Shown here one piece after another: positions 36,201 through 48,300 of a DNA stretch of 64,000 nucleotides. How positions within the stretch are numbered: the stretch's first letter is position 1; each line of letters begins with the position of its first letter. A model generated the notes under the pieces. That model searched no databases and had not been told where the DNA came from. It worked only from the letters and a program-made list of their open reading frames with translations. The position numbers were made by a program, and so were the translations under genes. Origin of the DNA: Echinococcus granulosus (lineage: Eukaryota; Platyhelminthes; Cestoda; Cyclophyllidea; Taeniidae); assembly GCF_000524195.1 (NCBI RefSeq), contig NW_020170386.1, positions 1,264,105-1,328,104 on the forward strand, in the 5' to 3' direction.

Positions 36201-39200
36201 GGGCCTCATTGAGGAGCATGCTCTGGCAGTGCATGATACGCAGGTTGGTCTTTTCCCCATTTTAGCCTTTTACGGCAATATTTGTATTTGAGGTGAAAAA
36301 AGACCATTTACTGTTTTCTTTATTGGTTCCTTTTCTGTGATTACAAGAAGCATTTATTTCTCACTGTATTCATTTGACTGTAGGTAATGTCTAGAGGTGA
36401 GGTGTTCTGTACCTCTAGCTTAATTCTAGTCTGAAGTTCCCATTTCGATCAGCAATATCTTCCTCGGGGGTCCTCGTTATTCGAAGTGGAAACAGACGTT
36501 CCGCGTTGTCTTCCTACGACTTGGATTATTCTGAGCCCCTCTCCTTTTCCATTTGGAAAAACCTTTTTCCTCACATCTCGCCATCGGGGTTTTTATTGAT
36601 CGATCACGGACCTGCGTCAGTGCAAGTCGTTGCGCCAGTTGAATTAAGGCCATCTGGCGACTGGGCGTACATGTGAATCACGTCGATTAGGCACTGGGTG
36701 TGTGATAAGCGTGGTCCTATGAAAAAGCTGGACACCCGTCTTCGTGCAAAAAACGGATGGACCTCTCCTTACTTGGGGAAGCTACGGTTGAAATATAGCT
36801 TTGGTCCTGGCAACTGTATATTGTAATAAGACTTGCAATCCTCTAGCCAAATTTCCCACTGACCACTACTCAAGGCTGGCACAGTTGTCTGATCGAATAG
36901 TAGTCTGCCACATACACAAGACATGGATGATTGTATGCAAGGCAATGCCATTAGCGAATGTTTCAACTCATGTGAAATGTGATACCCACTGCCCATCTTT
37001 GCATACATTCGAGTTAGGTTTCGTGCGCTCACTCACGAAGTAACTAAGTTCGCTCACCCACGCGCTCGCTGGCTAGTTCTCGTCGTCTTCGTGATTTGGT
37101 GTGCGCACATGCCCTCACAAGTTGTCTCAGGCTGCGCGCGCTCCTGACAGTTCTTTCGCTCGCACAGCGGCAGCAGCAGTTGTTTGCGTGCGCGGCAGCC
37201 TAATTCCACTGAGGCAAAGACGGCGGGCATCGATTGGCGGTGAATGCCAAGATGCTGCTTAGTAATCTATGTGCATGTGTTCACACGCGTCCAGCGCTTG
37301 AAGTGTAGCAGACGGCCAATAACTGCTATGGGCCAGCTTCTTCCTTGGATGCAGCAGTAAGCCTTCAGCGTTTTTCTCTAGCCTACTCCTCGTGGTAATC
37401 GCTCGTCACTACCTAATGAACTTTGAACTTTCTTTGCTTGTTTCTAAGTTAAAATAGCATTTGAATACAACAAGCATTGGTGTGGAGATTTCGTTTGGAC
37501 TGTTTTCAGGGTGCTACTTTGTTGACAGTTGGTAGAACTTTGTGGTGCGTTCCTCGATTAGCGATAACTCGGGAAAGTTAATATTGTTTAGGTTTTGCTA
37601 CTACTTCGGTCTGGGTTTTTGAATGAGCACAACCCTCAGTAGTGTATTGCCTGCTTCTTAATGACCAAAATAATTGATGACTAGTCTAGTTCCTACACTT
37701 GATTCGTTTGTTAATCCAAGGAGTGAAGTGTTCTTGGTCATAATTACTGAAGCAAATGAAGTTTCTCTGCTTCGCTACTTTTGCATCCTCTTCGTCCTAA
37801 CCACCCACTTCAACGCGCTCGCCCGCGTAGGCACGCGTGTGCGTGCGCGCGAACACACGATTCCGTTGAAGCGCGAGAGTGAGAGGGTGTGTGCATTGAT
37901 CGACGCGATGGACGCATGCATTTTCTCGGCTAGAAGCGCTACGGGCGCGACCAATGAACACTCCCACGTCTCGGAAGCCGCCAACTCGTCATTCCTTGCG
38001 TGGAGGAAGACTTGTGCACGCCGTGTGCACGGCTGTGGGTGTGTGGTGTGGTGTGTACGTGCATCCGCGTTAGCTGTTCGCTTCAACTACGCGGTCGTTC
38101 CTTCGTTGGCACGATGAATGATAGCCTTGTGTTTGACTCTTCCGTAGCTACCATTTTCCCGGGCTCTAGCTCTATTCTCATCCTCTATAGCCGGGCTTTG
38201 GCACGGGGGATTATTTGTACCAACCAGCATTCCATGAATTCAAGACCCTTTACTACGTTTTCTCTGTGCATTCGGTATCTGTTGCTAGATGGAAATCCCC
38301 TTTCTTGAATGCTATTCTCATGGGACTCGGGGTCGGCAGTTCTAATGCCTTAAATCTTGATGGTCGCTAGGTACTTGCCTCATTCCTCATGCATATTTGC
38401 GGCATTCGCTTTGAGCTCCTCCAAGTGATGTGTTTTTGTATTGTTAAGATCGATATCGCCATCTAAAGGGAATGCCAATTAATCAACATTGCACTAATGG
38501 TACTTCAAGAACTAACTCTCGTGTACTTCATCAGAGCTATTTATGGGGAGATTGTGTCGGCTATGGGCATCTTGAACACCTCGTTGGTGCTATAGTAGAG
38601 TTCATTTGCTATATCAGTTCAGCGGTTTGCCTCTCGATTTCAAATCACTCCTTCCGTGTGATTAAACTTCAGAATTCCACATGGTCCTTTACCATAAATC
38701 TCCACATGCATAACATGGACTAAAATGGCCTTTTTCTGAAGGGTTCACCCGCAAACAAATGCGTTGGATCTGGTAATAGAAATCAATCTATCTGCTCTCC
38801 TTTGCACGATATCCAGTTGTCAGTGTCGGTGAAGCCCTGTTTGCTGGTGTTGAAGGCGAGCGCGCCGTGCGTGGCCGCGCTCATCGCGTAGAAGAGGCGC
38901 TGTCAGGATGCATTGATCGAGAACGTCGTGCGCGCATACGCGCTGAGAATGGTAGTGTAAGATGTCGGTGGCGTCTGCCAGCCAATGGTAGCCGACTGCC
39001 TGCAATATCTGCTGGGTTTCCTGAAACCTTCGCCCCGTTCCCTGGCTTTGTGGGTATGTTTAAGCGCACTGGGTATGCGTTCACGTTTGCACGCGCGCAC
39101 ACACGCGCATCCGCCTAGGTGCGTTAGTGTGCGCCACGTCGCTCTCAGTCTCCTTCCCTTTGGACGTCTGCCGTGTACGACCAACTTATACGCATCGCAC

Positions 39201-42200
39201 ACCCTCAAACCTGAAATACTAGCCTGACACTTATGGTAACTCCGGTAGTCTCCTACATTACTTTTTGGTTTGCCATTTATGAAGAGCAAACATGTGGCTA
39301 TGCCTCGTTAACTGAAAGATCCCTGCTTCTCTTTACCTCCACGACAGTACACAGGGTTCAAGTAGATTGGAACCCTGTTTTAAGTATTGTAGTTGAAGAG
39401 TATCATTTGAATATGAAGCTTGACGGCCTTGCACTGGCTTTGGGTTGCTTTGACGATGGCAGCTTCAGGGCGAGCCACATTTTCAGTATTGCAGTCCACT
39501 GAGCGATGACGTCATCGACCTCAGGACAAACCTCCGGCTTATTGGGCCTGTGCAATAGTCCGTCCAGTGTGTGGGTAGCTATCTATGTCGAAACCGTTCG
39601 TAGGGCTGCTTGTATTCATTAAACTCCCACCCGTGTTCGTTTTAGATTGTGGTCTCATCAAGGTTACCGTACTCTTCTTGTAGCCTGAAAGCCAGAACTT
39701 CATGATATTTGCCGTCTTACATGATCTGATGGATTTCCTTATAGTACTGAAACCTAGAAAATCCATGCTGATTGGATTAACTACAGGCTTAAAATTTGTG
39801 CTCACTCTAGTTAAATCCATCAGTGTTTGTTACTGTTACTTCCCTATCCATTTGAATTCCTTTTGAAGACAAAGCACTTCTCACTGGTCCAAATTTAGCC
39901 AGAATGACATTCCTATGACTGTAGTCATCCAAAAACAGACTTGTAAGGGGCCATAGTTCATCACTGTCCTTAAGGTTTGTGTCACGCCCATACTTTCCGT
40001 GCCTCTCCTTCGCCTACTCTAGTAATGGCATAAATGATCTCATTTGGCCAATCATGTCACTCTATCCGCATTTTCCTGTCCCTCCTCTTTCAGCTCCCAC
40101 TCAATACGCCATCGTCAGCTTGATTGCCCTTTTCCTTCTTTTTATCAACAATCATCTATTCACTGGTCTACTCTGAATTATAAAGGTAGGCCAAAACAAG
40201 AAAAAAAAAGAATGAATGATTTCGGGTTGCTGCAAAGTTGGCAAATCCAATCATGTTGGAGTAATTGAGCATCAATACGCTTGTATACATCAGATTTTCA
40301 TTTATTTCAACAATCAGTTTTGCATTTCCCATCCTATACTCCATTTCCTTTGCAGTTATTCCCGGACTGCCAAAATTCTCAACTCATCTATGGTCGTATA
40401 CCTTACTTCCCAGACTTGGAAATTAAAGCTCTTTTTTGTTATTTGAATGAGATTTATTCCACTGATACGTCGGTTTCCTATTTTTATGTTTTCATCTGTA
40501 GGTATCCGTAGTTGTTGAGAATTGCTGCAAAACCAACATCACGCTAAAGGAATCGGATGGATGTGAAAATCCTCCCGATTTCGATGCCGCTCTTCTTGGT
40601 GCAGTCGACCCACTGACGTCTCAAAATCCACCATCGGATAGTGTTTTTTCAGCTTTTTCTAGCCTCCTCCCTCCCCCACATCAAAACATGCAAACTGACG
40701 CCAGTGCTGCTATTGCTCCGTTGGTCAAGACAGAGATGCCCAGTCCGAAGACAACTGGGGCGGATAACTCTCTATTTACTAACAATATATTTCTAACTCC
40801 TTCCAATTTGCAAGCGGTTGCAGCCATGGCAGCTGCCCTCACTGGCCTTGCCATGAACAACCCTCAACCACCACCACCACCTCCTGTTGAAGTCGTTGAA
40901 GATGATGCTGCGGAGATTGCTACAGACACAGAAATGCATTCTAATGGCTTTGACGAGGCTCCCAACACACCCACCTCCTCAACGACAACTGCAGAGGAGA
41001 TAATCCGTACCGGACGGACAGGTGAGGAGGAATTGGTTTCTTTCCCATTCGATGAGGTGCAATTCCGTAACGAGCTAGCTGGCCAACTCTCAGCCGAGGT
41101 CATTAGTCAGTTGGCGGAAAAGATGCACAAATTTTCCTCATACGTGATTCGAATCCTGGGGAAGGAGAACCATCGTCGCGTACCACAGTGTCCCGAATGC
41201 GATAGAGTCTTCTCCTATGGACTACCGGACTTCAAGCGACACTTGCTAGTCATTCATCTAGGTGCACCAAGGGAGCATTTGAAAGACCTCCTGCGGTTTG
41301 TACGTTTTCCTAAGATGGAGACTGCTTTCTCCGACAAGCAGGAGCAAGCGGCGATGCGGCGAATGCGACCAAAGGAGATCGAACCAGGCGTTCGCAAAAT
41401 TCCTCTTCCCTATTCCATTAACATTCTAAGACGCCTTACGGAAGGCCTTCCTGAGAGTACACGCGAATACATAGCTACAAAAATGCGTACGTACAGTACA
41501 ATGTCGGCTATTTACGAACTCAAGGCGGGGCTGAAGCGGTACAAGTGCGGCCACTGCTACTATTCCTCCCCACACGCTTTAGCAGATGTACGGAAACATA
41601 TTCTGGGCTCGCATTGCGGCATTTCGACAAAACACTTTCGGTTCTGCTTACAGGCTTCACGTTTGGATCACGTTGACTTCTGTCTCCTGTCTGATGAGAA
41701 GTTGGCCAGGTTGGCCCAGGAATTTCTTACACGAAGACAAGTAGAATCGGCTGAAAGTGAAGCAAGTAGTAGTGGAACCAGCAACAAACGCCCACATAGT
41801 CGTACACCATCTCCGGAAGCTCCACTAGTCACTCCACGCGAACCAGATGAAAACGGGATCTCAAGGTTCACGACAGTGATCCCGGGCTCAAAGAACCCTG
41901 TCAAGGTGCGCATTCGTGGACCTGTCCCACCAGGAGAAAATGCAGCATCTCCACCACCAAACTCTTTCTTGAATACTTCTGTTTCGGCTAATAGTGCTTC
42001 ACTGGAGCTTTCAGACCTGCCCAAGATACCAGGTTTAGAAGGTGCGAATCAGATTTTGGATCTTCCTTTGCCATACTCTGAACCTGTGCTTCGCCAACTA
42101 TTAGAAAATGCGGGTGCACTCCCACATCAAATAGAAGAGATGTGTACCAAAATGCAGGTGTACAGTTCCAAAACAATGACCCGTATATGCCAGGGTGATC

Positions 42201-44187
42201 GGACACTGGCCTTCCGATGTTCATGCGGACGACTTTTTGTCACCACACGTCAGCCAGATAGCAAGATGCGCGCTGCAACCTTGGCCGATAGTCGGCGCCA
42301 TGTAATGGGAGTACATGCAAGAATTCCTCACGAATACATCACAATTTGTTGTCAGGCCTCGCGAATCAGCCGAGAGAATGGTTTCCAGCTCTATCCGGAT
42401 GAAATGTTGCATCGGCTAGCCATGGATCGACCCATCAAACTCAACAGTCCCGACGCAATTTCCACACCACATATGCATCGTTCACCCTCAAAAGGGGGCA
42501 GTTCGAAGTTAGGATCCCTTCCACCACTGCGCCCACTGGCGGATCTATCTGGGGACAACTCCGAGGATGAGAAACCGATAATCAACAGTCGGCTGAGTCT
42601 TCCCATTGCATTCCACCCATTAAGTGATTCAACATCCAACGGGGGCGTCAGCGGCGGTGGTGATGAACTGGAGGAAAACATTGAATCTGATCCGATAGAC
42701 ACATCTGTTGTCCTGTCCTGTCTCAACGAACAGTCTCCAAAAGATATTGAGCGCATAATTGACTTGCCTTATTCAAAAACAGCCTTGCAAGTTCTCGTAC
42801 GGGGCTACTGTCCACCCAGTTACTTCGGCATTCTTCTCAGAAAAATGCAAGTGTACACCGCATACAAGGTGTTCGTTACCCGCCGTAGAGGAAGACGGTT
42901 CTTTTGTTGTTCCGGTTGTAATTCTGTATCTCCTCACGGAATGGGTGACATTCGGAAGCACATTCTGGGTGTGCATGCCAAAGTCCCGGAACGTTACAAG
43001 GCTGCTGCGATGCACTGTTCACGTTTAAGTCGTGAGGATAATAGTCTTCTGAACGATGAAAACCTCCTTCAGCTAGCAAAAATGAAATGGAAAGGTACCG
43101 TGATTAAGCCTCTCTCGGAAATTAGTATGACGAGTAGCTTAGTTATAAAATCGGAGCCTTCAGCGTCTGACACTCAAATTCCACGACATCTTCAAACTTC
43201 AGTGAATATATTACCCGAGGATTCCCCAATGGTGGTGCTTTCGGCAACTCCACACGCTGTAGGCGAGCTCTTTTCCTGTTCGGCTTGCACAGTAGCCTCA
43301 ACAGACTGCGCAGCGATGCGTTCACACGTGGCAAGGGAACATCTGGGTGCACGGCCCTATGAGTGCCCCCAGTGCCCGGAGACGTTTAACCTTTCCGCTG
43401 ATCTGATCAGTCACTGCGCCGCTGTTCACTCGGACTGCACACCGGTCGTTCCACCACCTATTTTACCCGCCTCCTTTCGGGAGGTCATGTCTTCGGTAGG
43501 TCGTATTTCTTTCATTTAACCGATCCTTGGTATCCTCAAATAATTCACGCATCGTTGTACAATTAGCAGCGACCTTTTCTCACTTTGTCTGGTGCCTCAT
43601 CGAATAAGGTAATTCAAGTAAGCAAATTCCATTAAAATTGGGTGCTTTTCAGTATGGATGCTCTCGTTTTTGAAAGCATGAAAAATTGCACGATCGCAAT
43701 AATATGTAGTTTATGTTCCTTTAAGGTGATGGTGAATCACGAGGAGGAGCCTCTTTCACCTACAATCGCGGGTGGAAAGGACGCTGTCGCAACTGAGGAC
43801 GATGAGATGGGCAAACTCTGGACCTGTTTCAACAGTAACAACAATAACAACAGCACCATCCAAGCGGAGGTCCCTTCGTTTCTCTCTCTTCCTTCCTCTA
43901 AATCTCTCCCTCCCGTGGACGTAAATGGCGTTATGATTCCCTCTCCAGCCGTTTTCCCCTCCCCACTTCCCTTGGCCACTGGGCAGTTCGAGGCCAGACC
44001 GGTCTCGAACGGAGTTGGATCCAGCCGAAGGAAGCCTTGTAAAGCCAACCTCGTCCAATTAAAGCAACCAAAGACCTTCCTCGAGGAAGACACTCCGTAT
44101 CCCTGCTCCTCTGACAGTGGTGAGGCAGTTAGCAACTCCAAAAAGTCTCGATTGGATGATGTTGCGGAGACTACCGACCTTCAGTAG
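32613..44187 (+). CDS. Large multi-zinc-finger protein with four tandem modules of unknown type (4 coding exons, 1473 residues)
   Basis: Exons: 32613-33203, 35869-36243, 40502-43495, 43726-44187, together 4422 bases. Every intron is in phase 0 with GT/AG ends (donors GTGAGT, GTTGGT, GTAGGT; acceptors TCTCCAG, CTGTAG, TTTAAG). An in-frame TAG at 32583 precedes the ATG. The protein has about seven irregular C2H2-type fingers in exons 1-2, an acidic Pro/Ser/Thr-rich linker, four repeats of a module of about 110 residues in exon 3, two ordinary-looking C2H2 fingers, and a basic nuclear-type tail. It is probably a nuclear DNA-, RNA- or chromatin-binding protein. I do not recognise an orthologue, and joining of the four exons rests on phase and composition, not on homology. 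Confidence 0.85.
33204..35868 (+). other. Zinc-finger gene intron 1 (2.7 kb)
   Basis: T-rich on the plus strand. Short open frames only (for example 33605-33850 on the plus strand and 34987-34583 on the minus strand), with no similarity I recognise and no convincing splice pairs. Confidence 0.5.
35869..36243 (+). CDS. Zinc-finger gene exon 2: two further Cys/His knuckles
   Basis: Residues 198-322. It starts FICAYEGHVPSFLRSFLFEK, then an Ala/Ser/Thr linker. Next come CLRCPKCQVATANWSRFQTH, whose last ligand would be a Cys (C2HC), and WCPSCSTVSTEKGLIEEHAL followed by AVHD (C2H2). The acceptor has a good pyrimidine tract (TTTCTATCTCTCCAG) and the donor is CAG/GTTGGT. Confidence 0.78.
36244..40501 (+). 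other. Zinc-finger gene intron 2 (4.3 kb) with CpG-rich islands
   Basis: Three CpG-rich patches stand out against the AT-rich background: about 37040-37210, 37800-38110 and 38840-39190, with alternating CG/TG/CA runs. The third includes an exon-like segment (38817-38951) that is open only in a frame incompatible with the flanking exons. Long open frames here occur on both strands at once and look like a composition effect. Confidence 0.5.
40502..43495 (+). CDS. Zinc-finger gene exon 3: four tandem helical/C2H2 modules plus two C2H2 fingers
   Basis: Residues 323-1320 in one exon of 2994 bases. After an acidic region with a hexaproline run, four related modules lie at 41045-41326, 41396-41728, 42056-42427 and 42758-43087. 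Shared pattern: LPYS..(V/A)L..L, about 15 residues, KM(Q/R).YS, about 12 residues, (F/Y).C..C about 13 residues (R/K)H(I/L)LG.H, (I/V)P..Y, Q/CxASRL, L..DE.L.RLA. Module 1 is the most degenerate at its start (FPFDEVQF), and module 3 has a CSC knuckle with about ten extra residues. Pro/Ser linkers separate modules 2-3 and 3-4. Two plain fingers follow (CSACTVASTDCAAMRSHVAREH first part, and YECPQCPETF...HCAAVH) near 43274-43432. The exon ends TCG/GTAGGT. Confidence 0.9.
43726..44187 (+). CDS. Zinc-finger gene terminal exon: polar tail with basic patch
   Basis: Phase-0 join after acceptor CCTTTAAG. Encodes about 153 residues with no fingers: an acidic start (VMVNHEEEPLSP), an Asn run, Ser/Pro-rich sequence, and basic patches (SSRRKPCKAN and SNSKKSRLDD) that could act as nuclear localisation signals. 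It ends TTCAGTAG. Confidence 0.75.
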   Translation: MMVNHEEEPLSPTIAGGKDAVATEDDEMGKLWTCFNSNNNNNSTIQAEVPSFLSLPSSKSLPPVDVNGVMIPSPAVFPSPLPLATGQFEARPVSNGVGSSRRKPCKANLVQLKQPKTFLEEDTPYPCSSDSGEAVSNSKKSRLDDVAETTDLQ

Positions 44188-44319
44188 TCCTCGCCCTGCG
44201 CATTTGTTGTGTACACAGTACTCTTTTCGCTCCTGCTCGGTTACAATCACAATCATGATCCACACCACGGTCTATTTTATTTGTTCGAACTCTTACTACT
44301 CTGTTCTCTTTCTGACTGT

Positions 44320-44325
44320 ATTAAA
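44320..44325 (+). terminator. ATTAAA, possible poly(A) signal of the zinc-finger gene
   Basis: Variant hexamer about 130 bases after the stop. A canonical AATAAA lies further on at 44921-44926. Either or both could be used. Confidence 0.4.
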
Positions 44326-44920
44326 GGAAACGTGTTTCTGCATTTTGAGATAAGTTTTTCGTTTTCATTTCAGTAGGCGTTTTGCCGCGAGTTATCTCAA
44401 ATATCACTTTTCTCGTTGTTCTACCAAATTTCAACTTTACTTCCCATCTAAATTGAAATGCCGTTGATATCGCAAAGTAAATTCCCTTTACTATCCAACA
44501 AGTGCGTGTTACTGCCGGAACGATTTAAAGCATAGTTAATAGGTAAGTGAAGCTACTGAATCAGCAATCACGGTAGCTGATGCGACTTGTTTATTAAAAG
44601 ACCTACGCTGGCGTAAAGAATCTTTGATAAGTGATTCAAAGGGTTGCGCTGCCCTGCAGCGGTGCTACATCCTACCCAATTCGGGTTCTGTAAAATTCTA
44701 GTAGGGATTTAGTGGTGTTTGGTGCTATTAATCACAACGAGCGTAGCATGGTTTTAGGAGTTCACCTCACAGTCAATTCAATTTGATCCTTTACCACCAC
44801 CAGCTAGACTGAGGCAAAGGGTCTTGGAGAGTTCAGATTCTAGTGATCGGATGATGAACTGTTTTCCTTTTGCGGCCTACTCTTGAGAACGTTCCCTTTT
44901 TCGAATATTATACGACCGGG

Positions 44921-44926
44921 AATAAA
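44921..44926 (+). terminator. AATAAA, alternative distal poly(A) signal of the zinc-finger gene
   Basis: Canonical hexamer about 730 bases after the stop, followed by a second AATAAA about 20 bases on. Confidence 0.4.
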
Positions 44927-45224
44927 GTATTTGTTGAATTGTTGAATAAATTTATGGCATCCGATACAGATTCAGGCTCACAATTCGCGAATTTCCAAAT
45001 GCTATTTTATTCACTGTGACAAAATTCTGGTATTCCATTCAAAACCTGGAATAAGAATCCTCTATTCTTGGAGCGCCATCGTTAAAAATGGTTATGGAGC
45101 GGAATGCCTACGCTCGCGGATAGGAATTAAATTGCATAGGCACAAAGGATGAAATTTTGGGATTTTATTTGCATATGCTAATTACGAAAATTAAAGATAG
45201 AAGCTCTGACAGTTCTGTCTAACC

Positions 45225-45289
45225 ATGTCATTCGAATCGGAAAGCTCGAAGAGGGTGAAGAAGGAAGCTGAATGCCTGAGTCGTCAATC
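45225..45289 (+). CDS. Possible first coding exon of an unknown gene, cut by the assembly gap
   Basis: AACC-ATG followed by 21 open codons reading MSFESESSKRVKKEAECLSR, a charged, exon-like N-terminus. The N gap then removes the donor. It may belong to a gene that continues to the right, but no link to the exons at 56.8-60.6 kb can be shown. Confidence 0.3.
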
Positions 45290-45389
45290 NNNNNNNNNNN
45301 NNNNNNNNNNNNNNNNNNNNNNNNNNNNNNNNNNNNNNNNNNNNNNNNNNNNNNNNNNNNNNNNNNNNNNNNNNNNNNNNNNNNNNNNN
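45290..45389. other. Assembly gap, exactly 100 N
   Basis: A run of exactly 100 N is the usual placeholder for a gap of unknown size, so distances across it are not reliable. Confidence 0.95.
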
Positions 45390-48300
45390 CTCCATTGGGT
45401 TGTGGTAAATGGTTTGCTGCACTTATAATAAGAATTAACTTGCTTTCTACTTAGTGTAAGTCAGATTTTGTCATTGTTAATACCTTTTCTTATAGTGTCA
45501 AAACGCAGCCCTCTGTCAAAGTCTAACGTCCGAATTACTCATGCTTTCCCTGAATATTTATTTGCAACACAAAATTATCCCGTATTCCAAGTATTTTCAA
45601 TGCGTCCTCCACTGCGAATTTGGCTTAACAGACTCTGAGTTTAGCGGACTACAATTACAGTAAAATTAAAGGTTTTAATTTGTACAACTTTGTTGTTGAG
45701 CTACTAACTGAATTGAGTTTTCTGTCGACCGAATTTGTCGCAAATTCGGAGTCTTGATTTTGTTAGCTTCACGAAATTTTCGGATTAGCTTTTCTAAGCG
45801 CCTCATAAATTTCATGGGCTTCCGACGTAATTTCAGTATAATTTATACTTCTATATGTGAATGGTTTCATGGTCGAGCATCTCTTGACGAAAATGACTGC
45901 CTGCGATGATCACCACAGAATGGCACTCATTCGACTTTCTTCCTTCTGAATACCCCAATGCAAGCCGAATTTCGGCTTTAGGATAATGTCCCTGATGAGC
46001 AGTTATATGTGTGACTTTGTGGTGACTGCAAAGATATACCTCACGCCTAAATTTGGGCAGGTATGAATGCCTGGCCTATTTTACTTAGTAGATCGCATCG
46101 ATGTTACGTTGGGATCCGGGTATTCTGCACTGTTGTCAAAGTTTTCGTCTTAGATGGAACTGAAACTATCCTGACTTTTAGGGTTTTTGATTTTCATCGC
46201 AATTTTCCTCATTTAATCCTATGCGTATTTTAAAAATCAGTCGGGTCTGGATGATCACCGTTTTCTTGTGTGCATTCAAGGCTGCGACGACACCTTAATC
46301 GACATCTGTGGGTAAAGTGGATGAATAAAAGTAGCTGGCAAGCGCGGAAAATAGCAGGAATGTTTTGGAAAGACCATGGCTTTTTGAAAATAACAAACAT
46401 TTTACTTACACAGTAGGGGTTACGTGCTAAGACCATTTGCACACATCGATTCCACTAGCGAACCCCCGAATGAGGGAACAAATATTGAAAAGCATGCTTG
46501 TTTCTCATTTTAGCTCCAACCGAGTCGGAAATTTTTAAAGCCTTTAGTGATTTTTGAGCCGTATGAGTTTAAAATGTTCGTATTTGATAAATTAATCAAA
46601 CCATTCTTTTGCATGATCGTGAGTCGGTAGTCGAAGCAAATCCAATAAGGGCGTCGAAATCATCCCGTGAGAAAGGGTACCCTTAGAAAAAGGGTGTTGG
46701 CTCTGATGTCTGCCGACAGCTCAATCAAGGTATCTTTTGATTACTTGACAAGTGTGTATTTTGTTGGAAATAGTTCAAGCAAAACGCACATTTTGTAGAT
46801 GGAAATTGCATGCCAAAATGAAACTCATACCATTCTAATGTGCACTGTTTTGTAGAGCTATGCCATTCAGTGGAATCATTGGTAGGCACTCAAAATGAAG
46901 AAGCAGCTTGAAATTCGTCTATTCTCTTATTAACTGGCAACTACTAACCTATTTGTGGCGACGTTTTTGTTGTTTAACAGTTAGTCGCACAGAAATTAGC
47001 AGTGGTTTTAATTGCAGCGGCCACCCTTTTGATATCTCAAAATTTTGTGAATGATCTTGACTCAAATGTGAAGCAACCCTGCAATACGTGGGGATTTGAG
47101 TTATATACAATACCATAAACATCGGCGCAGATTTTGGACATAAAAGCGGAAAGTTAGGATGTCTAGTTCAGCAGTTTATTTCAACACTACTTCAATTCCA
47201 CTTTCTTATATGTGTTTAGCTGAACACTGCCATCACCACCCAGTTTTCTTCCTTGGACCATATGATGCAGAAAAATGAGATGTAACGGCACCTTATTGGA
47301 ATGTATGGGCAGCACACGATATTACTAAACTTCCATCGTATTAAAAGAAATCTGCATAAGGGGGGAGTAGAAAGCTAGTTCAAGCATAAGGAGGCTACTC
47401 AAGTGAAAAGCACCTCTTTAGAAGCCCCACGGATTAACCTGCCAATGCTAAGGTACACCGTCGTGGTGAGTTGCACAAATGGAAACGTTTGCATCTGGAA
47501 TATGCATTCCCACAGGTTCGCTCGTGAAAGGAATGCGCGTTGGCAGGCGCTTACGTCGCAAACTTTAGCGAAATTCTCAAGATTTTTCTGCCATCGTTAA
47601 CGTTTTTTGCAAATGCGAATCTTTTGTTTTCTGAGAAAAGGGGCAACTGGAACCTCCACACCCCTAATTTACATTGATTTTTTTGTACCTCCGGGTTGAA
47701 AAATTCAGTATCACTGATAATAGAAAAGGATCCATCACTACTTGCAAAACGTCCATCAGTGAAGCAAGATTTAAGTATCCGGAAATATGAACTTCAGGTT
47801 AATTGATTCTAATTATTTAACCAAAATACAGTAAAAGTAAATTAGTACAATCTTACGTCAAAGCTCTCCTCGCCTTTAGGTGTTACAGGGAATACTAATA
47901 AATCGTTGAAAGTTTAAGCGATTACGTTAGCTAATCTCAAGCTACTATAGTAAACATTCACCAGTGTGTGATGAAAACTGGAAAGTTAACACTTTATTTC
48001 GCACCTTCATAAGTTCAAAACGCAGAAAACGGATTTGATGGAGCAATAATGAGTCAGTAGATGCAGTTTAAATACATCTCTTAGGTTAGTAGCTAATCCT
48101 ACTAACCGCGTGACCATAATCTCTCGTCACCATTCCCTCTCCAAAAACAAGAAAATCCAGGTTTCCCATTGCCTTACCAAAAGGGTATCGAGCTGATATT
48201 TGTTTTAATGTGCATTTAACCACGTAGGGTCTTCACTCTCTAAGATCCCTGCCCACGGCCAAACAACTGTCTTGTACACTAACAATAAATTATTTCTCTA

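Noticed and set aside
37674..38117. 147-codon plus-strand frame in the zinc-finger intron
   Set aside because: Open frames occur on both strands of the same CpG-rich patch, no splice pair fits, and the translation is Arg/Ala/Cys-rich, as expected from composition.
45497..45661. Open segment after a CTTATAG acceptor
   Set aside because: It ends in TAA without a donor and without a nearby poly(A) signal; likely chance.
46241..46311. Exon-like segment reading SGLDDHRFLVCIQGCDDTLI
   Set aside because: Only 71 bases, poor pyrimidine tract before the AG, and no neighbouring exon to join.
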